A stretch of 48,226 nucleotides of DNA from positions 1 through 48,226 of the forward strand of contig JAHJXZ010000120.1 of NCBI GenBank assembly GCA_018827205.1. Reading direction: 5' to 3'. Of the stretch, positions 1 to 7,572 are shown in pieces (the stretch's first letter is position 1; each line of letters opens with the position of its first letter). Source of the DNA: Gammaproteobacteria bacterium (lineage in GTDB: Bacteria; Pseudomonadota; Gammaproteobacteria; Pseudomonadales; Pseudomonadaceae). The position numbers and the translations under genes were made by a program. Below the pieces are notes generated by a model, which ran no database searches, was not told the origin of the DNA, and was given only the letters and a program-made list of their open reading frames with translations.

Positions 1-92
1 CAGAGCGACAGCAGAGCGACAGCAGAGCGACAGCAGAGCGACAGCAGAGCGACAGCAGAGCGACAGCAGAGCGACAGCAGAGCGACAGCAGA
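1..92. repeat. 11-bp tandem repeat array
   Basis: Eight exact copies of the 11-mer CAGAGCGACAG run head to tail, followed by a partial ninth copy that breaks off into a REP. The array starts at base 1, so its true length is unknown. No open frame or promoter is evident. It looks like a short minisatellite that may vary in copy number between strains. Confidence 0.95.
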
Positions 93-95
93 AGC

Positions 96-119
96 ATCGC
101 GGGCAAGCCCGCTCCTACA
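96..119. repeat. Pseudomonas REP sequence
   Basis: The palindrome GCGGGC-AA-GCCCGC is followed by TCCTACA, the typical core and tail of the REP sequences scattered between Pseudomonas genes. It directly abuts the tandem array. The family assignment is from memory of the motif. Confidence 0.8.
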
Positions 120-120
120 G

Positions 121-470
121 GTAAGGTTGGCATTCGTAAGATGGGTGGAGCGCAGCGATACCCATCAAAAAGCTCTGGTTCTGCTTTTGGTCATCAAACC
201 GCAATGGCACAGACGACGCCAAACGCCCCATCAGGAGGCCGAGCAGAATCGTTGCGCAAGGGGTTGAGCGGCATGGATGCCGCGAGAGCCGCGATGGGCC
301 AGGGATGGCCCTTCGAGGCGGGCCCCTGGAGCAATGATGGAGCGAGGGAATCCGACGAAGTCGGGCCGGATGCAAGGGGCAAGACCTCTTGGTTACTTCT
401 GGGGCGTCTGCCAGAAGTGACCCGCCGTAAGGGCGGAACCATTCGACCGGACAATAAATAAGCGGCGTAT
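121..470. repeat. Conserved non-genic dispersed repeat with pseudo-ORF
   Basis: The stretch begins with a GATGGGT...ACCCATC inverted repeat (140-146 and 160-166). It continues into a block whose plus-strand conceptual translation contains MGQGWPFEAGP and LPEVTRRKGG. Similar GQGWP and VTRRKGG strings recur in many proteobacterial genomes as translations of a dispersed repeat, so I do not treat the 106-codon open frame (141-461) as a gene. It has no Shine-Dalgarno, and the opposite strand is equally open. The family is recalled, not searched. Confidence 0.5.
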
Positions 471-500
471 GTACGCAAGGCAGAGCGCAACGAGCAAGTT

Positions 501-640
501 GATCGTTCCCACGCTCCGCGTGGGAATGCATACCCCGACGCTCCAGCGTCCACCAGCAGGCAGTTACACATCTGAGCCCAGTAGCGACGCAGAGCGTCGC
601 AAGATTGCTACCACGCAGGAGCGTGGGAGCTATCGGGATC
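501..640. repeat. Four-hairpin BIME-like element without transposase
   Basis: Four small palindromes share an ACGC-loop-GCGT core: 506-526 (loop TCC), 537-550 (TCCA), 584-600 (AGA) and 611-626 (AGGA). The first two have pyrimidine-rich loops and the last two purine-rich loops, so the halves face each other. The left edge begins GATCGTTCCC, and its first 31 bases are nearly identical to the left end of the RAYT unit at 1164. It looks like a non-autonomous relative of that unit. Confidence 0.75.
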
Positions 641-1037
641 AGTTCGAAACCTGCTCCAAGAAAATCAGCTGCAATGGCTCACTGAGCAAATCATCAGCCG
701 TGGCGGCAAACCGTTGAAAGTACGGCGTCGCAAAATGCGCATCCAGCGCCGCCTGATCCTTGAACGCTTCACGCATATAGAACGTGCCAGGCTCGTCCCG
801 ACGTTCAAACAACACGTAATCAAGGTTACCCGGCTCGGCCCGCGTCGGTTCGATCAGGGTCAACAAGCCCGCTTTAAGCGCCTCTTGTTTACCTGGTTTG
901 GCTTTGAGTACAGCAAGGGATACCAGTGGTTGGTTCATGGTGTTGGCTCTTTTAAGGGGTTGGCTTGCACATCCGGCGACGGCAGTGAACATCAGCACAC
1001 ACAGCCAATAGCCTAAGTGCTTGATCGGAGGTTTCAT
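639..1037 (-). CDS. Lipoprotein with ABM (quinol monooxygenase-like) domain
   Basis: A 132-residue protein. It opens with a lipoprotein signal peptide (MKPP...FTAVAGC, lipidated Cys23) followed by an antibiotic-biosynthesis-monooxygenase/YgiN-type fold at about residues 36-125, recognised by LKAKPGKQEALKAGL, FERRDEPGTFYMREA and the AHFATPYFQRF end. ABM proteins are small dimeric alpha/beta barrels that oxidise quinols or similar aromatics, usually in the cytosol. Here the predicted place is a membrane anchor facing the periplasm. I chose the ATG giving the signal peptide; a longer frame upstream has no support. The gene sits alone between two hairpin elements, and its 3' end touches the first of them. 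The substrate cannot be inferred. Confidence 0.7.
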   Translation of the reverse strand: MKPPIKHLGYWLCVLMFTAVAGCASQPLKRANTMNQPLVSLAVLKAKPGKQEALKAGLLTLIEPTRAEPGNLDYVLFERRDEPGTFYMREAFKDQAALDAHFATPYFQRFAATADDLLSEPLQLIFLEQVSN

Positions 1038-1163
1038 CGTTATCACTCGCTGTGGACTGGGCTTATCCTTGTCGATCCAGCCACGAAGAAACACCGACAA
1101 ACTGCGCTAACACTTTCTTCAGCGGATTGAAAATGAAGCGCCTGAATCACCATTACCTTGTTA

Positions 1164-1315
1164 GATCGTTCCCATGCTCCGCGTGGGAATGCAGCCCTCG
1201 ACGCTCTGCGTCGAAGACTACCCAAATCAACACGTCAGCTAATATCTATCGTGGGGCAAAAAGCAGGACGCGGTGCGTCCAAGAAGGCGTAACCACGCGG
1301 AGCGTGGGTCCGATC
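1164..1315. repeat. Four-hairpin BIME upstream of RAYT
   Basis: Hairpins at 1169-1189 (loop TCC), 1198-1214 (TCT), 1266-1280 (GGT) and 1293-1307 (GGA) repeat the order and loop polarity of the element at 501-640. The edges read GATCG and CGATC. The element ends about 30 bases before the transposase start and may contain its promoter region. Confidence 0.8.
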
Positions 1316-1344
1316 AGATAGCACTCGATTCAAGGATGAATCCA

Positions 1345-1881
1345 ATGGGCCGCAGCCGCTACGTCATCATCGAACCGGGAAAACCACATTTCCTTACCTG
1401 CACGGTGATGGAATGGCTGCCGCTGTTCACTCGCCCCACGCTGGTCGAAATCCTGCTCGATTGCTGGCGCTATCAACAGGCAAACCAGGGCTTACGCCTC
1501 TACGGTTACGTCATTCTGGAAAACCATCTGCACTTCGTCGCCCAAGCGCCTGACTTAGGCAAATGTGTCAGCAGTTTCAAGTCATTCACCGCAAGGCAAA
1601 TCATTGATCATCTGCAAGCACGAGGGGCGGAGCGTTTGCTGGAGCGACTGCGCTTCGCCAAGCGTGCGCACAAGGATGATCGTGTGTATCAACTCTGGCA
1701 GGAGGGCTCACATGCGGAGTTGGTATACAGCGATGCTGTGATGCAGGAAAAGCTCGACTACATCCATCACAACCCAATCAAACGTGGCTATGTAGACCGA
1801 GCGGAGCATTGGCGTTACTCCAGTGCCAGGCACTATGCAGGGCAGCCGGGGTTAATTGAGATAGACCAGTGGGCTTCGTGA
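1345..1881 (+). CDS. REP-associated tyrosine transposase (RAYT)
   Basis: A 178-residue Y1/HUH-superfamily transposase related to IS200 TnpA. The metal-binding HUH signature is His61-Leu-His63 in ENHLHFVAQ, and the conserved C-terminal block DYIHHNPIKRGYV (Tyr139) is present. RAYTs cleave single-stranded REP hairpins and are thought to spread them. The chosen ATG has AAGGA eight bases upstream; an in-frame ATG at 1336 is possible. The TGA stop lies inside a downstream hairpin (1878-1894). The subgroup of RAYT is not clear from reading alone, and not all groups are REP-linked, but the hairpins here make a link likely. Confidence 0.88.
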   Translation: MGRSRYVIIEPGKPHFLTCTVMEWLPLFTRPTLVEILLDCWRYQQANQGLRLYGYVILENHLHFVAQAPDLGKCVSSFKSFTARQIIDHLQARGAERLLERLRFAKRAHKDDRVYQLWQEGSHAELVYSDAVMQEKLDYIHHNPIKRGYVDRAEHWRYSSARHYAGQPGLIEIDQWAS

Positions 1882-1928
1882 CGCGGAGCGTCACTGGCTG
1901 CATTCCCACGCAGAGCGTGGGGACGATC
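1878..1928. repeat. Two-hairpin element downstream of RAYT
   Basis: Hairpins GTGACGC-GGA-GCGTCAC (1878-1894) and CCCACGC-AGA-GCGTGGG (1905-1921) both carry purine loops, matching the right-hand orientation of the upstream elements. The first overlaps the transposase stop codon; the second is the right terminal repeat of the unit. Confidence 0.8.
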
Positions 1929-1956
1929 ATCAAATCATCTGACAGCCAAAACCGCG

Positions 1957-2949
1957 TTAAGCGATCCCCGCAGAATCGTCGCTGAACACCGCACAGTCAC
2001 GGCCACGCGCCTTTGCTGAATAAAGCGCTTCATCCGCACGTTTCAGCCAGGTATCAGCAGTCATTCCCGGCAGCCAAAGTGCCACGCCAAATGACACCGT
2101 TACTTCCTTACCATCGGGCGTTTTCAGGTTGTTTTTGATGGCCTCTCTAAGGTTGTTGATACAGGCCTGTTGCTGCTGAAGGCTGACCTCAGGAATGAGC
2201 AGGACAAACTCCTCCCCGCCGAACCGGTAAAACCGATCATATTTGCGGATATTGGCCATAGTAATGGCGGAAAAATCCCTCAACACTTGATCGCCAACAG
2301 CATGACCGTAATTATCATTCACCACCTTAAAGTGATCGATATCCACAATAGCCAATAACTGTTGAGTGCCATTACGTTGCGCACTGGATAATGCCGCTGC
2401 CATATCTGAACGCAACGACCGTCGGTTAAAGGCGCCCGTCAAAGGATCAATAGTATTCAGGGTTTCCAGCAGATTGAACTGCTTCAAACTATGACTGGCA
2501 TACACGTAGGCACTCATTGACAACATCATGCTCGTGATAATAAAAGAGTTCAGCGAGACAATATTAAATACATCGGCCAGAGCCACCACCACTGCACCGG
2601 CGACTGCGTTTATAAACAGGGCTTCAACAGGCCTTACGAGAATAAACGTACTGGCGCAAACGGGGTAAACCCACAAAACACCATCCACCCCATTATTAAT
2701 AGCAACGGTCACTGCGCCGGCATTAATAAATACGGCAGCTATCGCACTGACAATTCGAATTTTTTTGAAATAATACGCGCAAGCCACAATGCTTATGAGA
2801 CCCACAATCAGCAGCATATCAACGAGCATTGCGAGGAAGTTACCTTCCTGATATCGGATAACCACAAAGGGCGAAACACCCAACACAGCAACTGCACCGA
2901 GTAACGCCAACATCGAAAGCTGATATTTTTGCTGCAGTTGATTGATCAT
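1957..2949 (-). CDS. Membrane diguanylate cyclase (GGDEF)
   Basis: 330 residues. Five to six hydrophobic segments fill residues ~12-150, followed by a GGDEF domain with the active-site motif GGEEF (244-248), IDPLTGAFNRR at its entry and DIDHFKVVND for metal binding. The RKYD motif (235-238) lies five residues before the active site, which is the product-inhibition I-site, so feedback by c-di-GMP is expected. The reaction is 2 GTP to c-di-GMP. The N-terminal membrane part is not one of the well-known sensor folds I can name; it may sense a membrane or periplasmic signal. GAGTGG precedes the ATG. GC is visibly lower than in flanking genes, which may point to later acquisition. Confidence 0.92.
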   Translation of the reverse strand: MINQLQQKYQLSMLALLGAVAVLGVSPFVVIRYQEGNFLAMLVDMLLIVGLISIVACAYYFKKIRIVSAIAAVFINAGAVTVAINNGVDGVLWVYPVCASTFILVRPVEALFINAVAGAVVVALADVFNIVSLNSFIITSMMLSMSAYVYASHSLKQFNLLETLNTIDPLTGAFNRRSLRSDMAAALSSAQRNGTQQLLAIVDIDHFKVVNDNYGHAVGDQVLRDFSAITMANIRKYDRFYRFGGEEFVLLIPEVSLQQQQACINNLREAIKNNLKTPDGKEVTVSFGVALWLPGMTADTWLKRADEALYSAKARGRDCAVFSDDSAGIA

Positions 2950-3019
2950 AATCCACTCAAAAACAAAAACGGCTAATACTGAAATCTAAAAACACTCAAC
3001 CACGTTGAAAAACTCGGCA

Positions 3020-3349
3020 TCAGGTTACTAATTTCTCACCGGCCATGAGCCCTGGCTTACTTACGCCAAACAGCCCCCTGCTGCAGCCGCATTGACCGTT
3101 CCGCTTTACAGCTTTGCACAATTTGAATATTGCACACAGAGTCAGGCAACCGCCAAAACCTGAAATATCAGACTTTTCTCGGTAACCGATTGATAACGAA
3201 AAACACTGGAGGGAAACGCTGAAATTATCTTCTGAGCGAAGCGTTTCTGCTGAGGGGGCTTTCAGACATAAGGGCAAACGCTGGATCAGCCGTGCCCGCC
3301 CCCTCTTCGGCAGGTGCAGGGCTTCATGCCCAATGTTCTGCAGTTCCAT
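3020..3349 (-). pseudogene. Possible addiction-module antitoxin remnant
   Basis: The open frame starts at an ATG with GAGAGG eight bases upstream. The first ~35 residues (MELQNIGHEALHLPKRGRARL, then IQRLPLCLKAPSAE) resemble the N-terminus of the short PF09720 addiction-module proteins (EAL.LP..ERARLA.RLL.SL). After that the similarity stops and the composition becomes Cys/Gly-rich and unfamily-like, as after a frameshift. No toxin gene is adjacent. It could also be an unrelated small protein. The remaining bases between 2950 and 3515 hold nothing else I recognise. Confidence 0.3.
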
Positions 3350-3515
3350 GGCAAAGCCTCTCACTTATCTAGCGGCAAATCTTGGCACGGATGGCTAGCA
3401 GGTGCCATGGCTCGGTGCTTGCGCTTTACAAGCGGCGACCCAGCAAACACACATCGCAAAACGCCATCGGCATCGCCCAGGCGACGCAATGTGCCCGACG
3501 TTGAAACTCAACGCG

Positions 3516-4259
3516 CTAAATCTTCACGCAGGCAAACAGCGCATTTCCAGACGCACCATCCCACGGGATAAGCTTCTGGTAATCATGCTCTAGCACGTGC
3601 ACCTCAAAGTACGGCTGCAACAGCGTCTGTAACTGCACAAAGCTCACCGCGACCATCGGGTGCTCGTCGTGCCACACCTCGGTTTGCCCTGCCGTCGACT
3701 TTTCAATACGCAAGCGCAGCGCCTGCTGCTCACCCTCGCCGGCATAGCTCCAGCCAGAGCTAAAGATGAACTTGCTGTCGTCATGCTGGGCGTTGTGCGC
3801 CGCAAACAGGCTGTTATCAATCTTGCCTTTATCGACTGCGTTAAAGCAGAACAGGCCATTGGCGTCGAGCGCGGCATGCACGCTGGCGATGCAGGCTTGC
3901 AGCCGCGCAAGCGTGCCGCTGTAGTGGATGGAATAGAGAAAGCAGGTGATCAGGTCCTGCGGCTCAGTCACGCTGAAACTGCACATGTCCTGCAAGGCGA
4001 AGTGCGCCTGCGGGCAGCGAATGGCGGCTTTGTCCAACATCGGCTGATTGATATCGAGCCCGCTGCTGCTGTAGCCGGCATCGAGGAAATGGCGCACATG
4101 CGGCCCTGTGCCACAGGCCACATCCAGATGGCGGCTGCCGCCATTGCCAAACAGCTGCTGCAGCCGATGAATGCAGTGGCTTTGCGCTTGGTAGTCGATA
4201 TCGGCGCACATCAGGTCGTAGTAATCGGACAGATCACTATAAAGAGCATTAACGGACAT
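3516..4259 (-). CDS. Class I SAM-dependent methyltransferase
   Basis: 247 residues with a Rossmann methyltransferase fold. Motif I is LDVACGTG (45-52), and the acidic residue binding the SAM ribose is in GLDIN (~69). LQDMCSF follows as motif II, and the DLITCFLYSIHY strand follows that. The N-terminal LYSDLSDYYDLM is common in small-molecule methyltransferases. The substrate is not identifiable. The start chosen gives the family's usual N-terminus and has AGGT upstream. It diverges from the acetyltransferase gene downstream on the plus strand. Confidence 0.85.
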   Translation of the reverse strand: MSVNALYSDLSDYYDLMCADIDYQAQSHCIHRLQQLFGNGGSRHLDVACGTGPHVRHFLDAGYSSSGLDINQPMLDKAAIRCPQAHFALQDMCSFSVTEPQDLITCFLYSIHYSGTLARLQACIASVHAALDANGLFCFNAVDKGKIDNSLFAAHNAQHDDSKFIFSSGWSYAGEGEQQALRLRIEKSTAGQTEVWHDEHPMVAVSFVQLQTLLQPYFEVHVLEHDYQKLIPWDGASGNALFACVKI

Positions 4260-4459
4260 AGTGACCTGATGACTGACGCGCGGATTTTGAGGGTGGCGCA
4301 TCATATAGCAAGCCTGCACCCTGGGACGTTATCGATGCAGCGCGGCAGCGGATTATTCAGGCCGTCGTCGCGCCTGGCGTAGGAACCATCAACTGCTGAG
4401 GGCGTTACAATGCCGTCCACGCTAACGCCCAATCGCGCCCGCCCGGAGCCAGACTGACG

Positions 4460-5155
4460 ATGTTCACCCTTGTACACCTGGACACCCCACCGCCCGAGTC
4501 GCTGAAAAGCCAGGTTTTGCAGATGGTGGTGGACTACCTCAGTGACATCAGCCCGGTATCGCTGACGCCCAGCAATCCGCTCTACCAGCTGTATCAATAC
4601 GTCATCGGCTACGAGATGCACCTGTACCTGCAAGCCATGGACAGTGAACTGCAGAGCAGCGCGCGCTTGATCCTCGCGCTGGACGATCAAGACCCATCGC
4701 ATGTGCTGGGCTTTGCCCTGTATCTACCGGCTAAGGATGACCCAGAGGCCTGCACCCTGGCGTATATGGCCGTGCAGGCCAGCCAGCGCCGGCACGGAAT
4801 TGCCCGCGCCATGCTGCAGCAGATAACCAGCCGCCACCCGCATACCGAATTGGCCTGCGTGGCGAGCAAAGTGCCGACCTTCGAGGCCATGGGCTTTCAG
4901 CTGCTGGCGGCGCACGGCCCGCAAGTGCTGATGAGCACCCGCGCCTATCGCTCGGACGGCCTGGTCGCGGTGCAGGACTTGGCGCCCATTTTTGAATCGA
5001 AGGAAGTGCGGCAGATTCACGCCTACCTGCTCAAGCAACACGGCAAGAAAGCCATGAGCGAAGCGGAGAAACAGCGTGACCGCCAGCTAGACCAGATGAC
5101 CCAGCGCGCATTGGCGCTGGTACACCAACGCCGCGCCTCAGGCTCCGTGCACTAA
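4460..5155 (+). CDS. GNAT family N-acetyltransferase
   Basis: 231 residues. The acetyl-CoA pyrophosphate loop is RRHGIARAML (~residues 112-121), preceded by the LAYMAVQASQ strand and followed by VPTFEAMGFQLL, the usual GNAT C-terminal strand. The last ~60 residues are a charged helical tail (KKAMSEAEKQRDRQLDQ) beyond the catalytic domain. The substrate is unknown. The Nudix gene starts 30 bp after the stop, so the two are probably co-transcribed. Confidence 0.82.
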   Translation: MFTLVHLDTPPPESLKSQVLQMVVDYLSDISPVSLTPSNPLYQLYQYVIGYEMHLYLQAMDSELQSSARLILALDDQDPSHVLGFALYLPAKDDPEACTLAYMAVQASQRRHGIARAMLQQITSRHPHTELACVASKVPTFEAMGFQLLAAHGPQVLMSTRAYRSDGLVAVQDLAPIFESKEVRQIHAYLLKQHGKKAMSEAEKQRDRQLDQMTQRALALVHQRRASGSVH

Positions 5156-5185
5156 CGCGCCACACACATTGCAAAGCGAAGCCCC

Positions 5186-5584
5186 ATGACCACTCTGACC
5201 ATTTCCGCCGCCTGCCTGTTCGACGATGCCGGCCGCTTACTGCTGGTACGTAAACGCAACACCCAGGGCTTTATGCTGCCCGGCGGCAAAGCCGAGCCCG
5301 GCGAAAATGCGCTCACCGCGCTGACCCGCGAACTGCAAGAAGAACTCAACCTCAGCCTGCCGGCCCACGCACTGCAACCACTCGGTCAGTTCCGCGCTGC
5401 GGCGGCCAATGAGCCAGATACCTGGATCGACGCCAGCGTCTTCCAGGCCCGCCTGCCCCACCCCGTCAGCGCCGCCGCCGAACTGGAAGAGTTGCGCTGG
5501 CTCGCACCCGATGACGTACTGCCAGCAACCCTGGCGCCACTGCTACGCGAGCATGTGCTGCCGCTGCTTTGGCCGGCCGCTTAG
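5186..5584 (+). CDS. Nudix hydrolase (MutT-like)
   Basis: 132 residues. The Nudix box runs from Gly34 to Leu56 with Glu40, Arg48-Glu49 and Glu52-Glu53 in register (PGGKAEPGE ... TRELQEEL). The Gly normally near its end is Asn55. Such enzymes cleave nucleoside diphosphates linked to another moiety; a housecleaning or ADP-sugar role is possible but the substrate is not readable. It follows the GNAT gene by 30 bp. Confidence 0.88.
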   Translation: MTTLTISAACLFDDAGRLLLVRKRNTQGFMLPGGKAEPGENALTALTRELQEELNLSLPAHALQPLGQFRAAAANEPDTWIDASVFQARLPHPVSAAAELEELRWLAPDDVLPATLAPLLREHVLPLLWPAA

Positions 5585-5741
5585 GTTCGGCGTCGCCATA
5601 CCGCCCAGCAGCAATAGTCTGAGTAGTCATCACCAATTTCTCGTTGGCAACCACTTGATTTGTAGGAAGTTCGAGATAAAGTGGCGCCCGCTGGCAAATT
5701 GCCAGCAAGCCAGTAAACTCCCTACTCAGGAACGAGTATCC

Positions 5742-6185
5742 ATGTCTAAAAAATTGATGATGTGTGCAGCTGCCCTCGGTATTGCGCTGCTGTCCGGTTG
5801 TGCATCTGTACCGATGGAGTCGGCAGAAAAGGACCAAGCCCTTAAAGCGTTCCCAGCCCCACCTGAGAACCAGGCAGGACTGTATATCTTCCGTGATTCG
5901 GCCCTAGGCCCAATCCTGAAAAAAACAGTCAAGATCGACAATGAAGTTGTCGGTGAGACAGCCATGAACACCTACTTCTATCGCGTCGTCAGTCCTGGCG
6001 CACACGTGCTGGCCACCGAGTCCGAGTTCAGTGATAACACCATCAACCTGAACGCCGAAGCAGGAAAAAACCACTACGTACGTCAGTCGATCAAGATGGG
6101 CGTCTTCGTCGGCGGAGCACAGCTTCAGGAAGTATCCGAGGCAGAAGGGCAAAAAGGTGTCGCCGACACTGAACTGGCCCGCTAA
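5742..6185 (+). CDS. DUF2846-like lipoprotein
   Basis: 147 residues with a clear lipoprotein signal peptide (LLSGC, lipidated Cys20). The body has AGLYIFRDSALGPILKK, a stretch resembling DUF2846, and then a beta-rich segment with HVLATESEF and NHYVRQSIKMG. No enzymatic motif is seen. Function unknown, probably an envelope protein. A start with CAGGAACGAG upstream was used. It stands alone, and its codon use looks more AT-rich than its neighbours. Confidence 0.75.
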   Translation: MSKKLMMCAAALGIALLSGCASVPMESAEKDQALKAFPAPPENQAGLYIFRDSALGPILKKTVKIDNEVVGETAMNTYFYRVVSPGAHVLATESEFSDNTINLNAEAGKNHYVRQSIKMGVFVGGAQLQEVSEAEGQKGVADTELAR

Positions 6186-6356
6186 ACCATAGCCATCTGA
6201 TTCAGTGCACTGCTTCAAACTCGCCGTACAGGTCCAGGCACTCATAACAGAGGACGCTGTACGACGAGTTAGCAAAAATATCTAACGCCAGACACCTAGC
6301 CCGCCTCTACGCACCAGCGACTTTACGCCCGACTTCGCTCGCAAAAATTCTGCGAC

Positions 6357-7265
6357 TTATGGGTTCGCCGCGATAAAGCAAACCACCACCTCAGCCAGTA
6401 CTTCGCCTTGGTCTTCTTGCAAGAAGTGCCCGCCATTCACAATGGTGGTGTGAGCCTGGCCTTGGGTACCGGGGATCAGCTTCTGCATCAGCTTGTCGCC
6501 CCCCGCGGTGATCGGGTCAGAGTCACTGAAGGCGGTGAGAAACGGCTTATCCCACTTCATCAACACCGCCCAGGCGGCGCGATTCTTCTCGGCAGCAGGG
6601 TCTGTGGGGGTAATCGGCACCAGCAGGGGAAACTGCCGAGCGCCTTCCTTGTAGGACTCGTCCGGATACGGCGCGTCGTAGGCATCGATCACTGCTTGCG
6701 GCAGTTCGGTAGTGGTCGCGCGGTTGATAATCGCGCCTGCCGGAAACTCGGGGACTTTCTGTGAATAGTCCTGCCAGCTCTTGAAGGCGTCACCAGGATT
6801 GTGATCGCCAGTGGGCAACATGGTGTTGGCGGCGACTACGCGGGCGAAGCGCTGTGGGTTTTCCGCCACCAGACGCAGGCCAATCAACCCGCCCCAATCC
6901 TGACAAACCAGAGTGATGTGCTGCAGGTTGAGCTGCTCAAGTACGGCCTGCATCCAGTCAACATGGCGTTGATAGGTGTAGTCGCTGCGCTTGCTCGGTT
7001 TGTCAGAACGGCCGAAACCAACTAGGTCGGGGGCGATAACCCGATGGCCGGCGGCGACCAGAATCGGGATCATCTTGCGGTACAGGTAACTCCACGACGG
7101 CTCGCCATGCAGAAGCAGTACGGGCGGCGCATCCGCTGGGCCTTCATCCAGGTAATGCACACGCAACTGGCTACCTTCGCCATCATCAACACTGAGGTAA
7201 TGGGCGGCGAAGGCATAGCCGGGAAGATTGTCGAAGCGGCTGTCTGGGGTACGCAGGACGTCCAT
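6357..7265 (-). CDS. Haloalkane dehalogenase (HLD-I like)
   Basis: 302 residues, alpha/beta hydrolase fold. The oxyanion segment is HGEPSWSYLYR (53-63). The nucleophile is Asp123 in CQDWGG, followed by Trp124, one of the halide-binding residues. FSDSDPI (247-252) carries the acid and GGHFLQED the base His280. The DWGG elbow and the HGEP start are characteristic of subfamily I haloalkane dehalogenases, which hydrolyse C-halogen bonds to alcohols. The start has AGAGG seven bases upstream. Related epoxide or ester hydrolases cannot be fully excluded, but the Asp-Trp pair favours a dehalogenase. Confidence 0.85.
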   Translation of the reverse strand: MDVLRTPDSRFDNLPGYAFAAHYLSVDDGEGSQLRVHYLDEGPADAPPVLLLHGEPSWSYLYRKMIPILVAAGHRVIAPDLVGFGRSDKPSKRSDYTYQRHVDWMQAVLEQLNLQHITLVCQDWGGLIGLRLVAENPQRFARVVAANTMLPTGDHNPGDAFKSWQDYSQKVPEFPAGAIINRATTTELPQAVIDAYDAPYPDESYKEGARQFPLLVPITPTDPAAEKNRAAWAVLMKWDKPFLTAFSDSDPITAGGDKLMQKLIPGTQGQAHTTIVNGGHFLQEDQGEVLAEVVVCFIAANP

Positions 7266-7572
7266 GGATAAGCCTCTGGCAATGGGGAGAGAACGGAGCA
7301 TGTACCCAGCAACGCTAGCGTTCAACCACGTGCATGACGTGAATACCACCTTATTCGGAGGCCCAGGTGCCGTGTAGCAAAAGCTCGATTGAAGCGCCCG
7401 CCCAGCTCAGGTTGCACACAAGGCACCCTGCAAATCACTGCGGGTACAACGCCACGTAACGTCATCTGCAACGCTCGCCTTAGCCGCTCTAAAGACGTGA
7501 ATCACTTGCTTGCACACATGCCACTGCTCTGGCCGGCGGTTAACTCATGCCCCGCAGCGGTCGCTCAGGCCC
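7266..7572. other. Intergenic stretch, no feature recognised
   Basis: About 300 bases between the dehalogenase start and the DJ-1 gene end. I find no coding frame with a Shine-Dalgarno, no strong hairpin and no known repeat. It presumably contains the dehalogenase promoter, which I could not locate with confidence. Confidence 0.5.

Larger units (their letters stand above)
1164..1928 (+). mobile_element. RAYT unit with 31-bp terminal inverted repeats
   Basis: The outermost 31 bases (1164-1194 and 1898-1928) are inverted copies differing at three positions, and each holds a hairpin. Between them lie two more hairpin pairs and one tyrosine transposase gene. This is the arrangement expected of a REP-associated tyrosine transposase with its cognate REPs, rather than of a classical insertion sequence. 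No target duplication is visible. Confidence 0.65.

Noticed and set aside
1..92. CRISPR-like repeats at the left edge
   Set aside because: The 11-base units are contiguous with no spacers; it is a simple tandem array.
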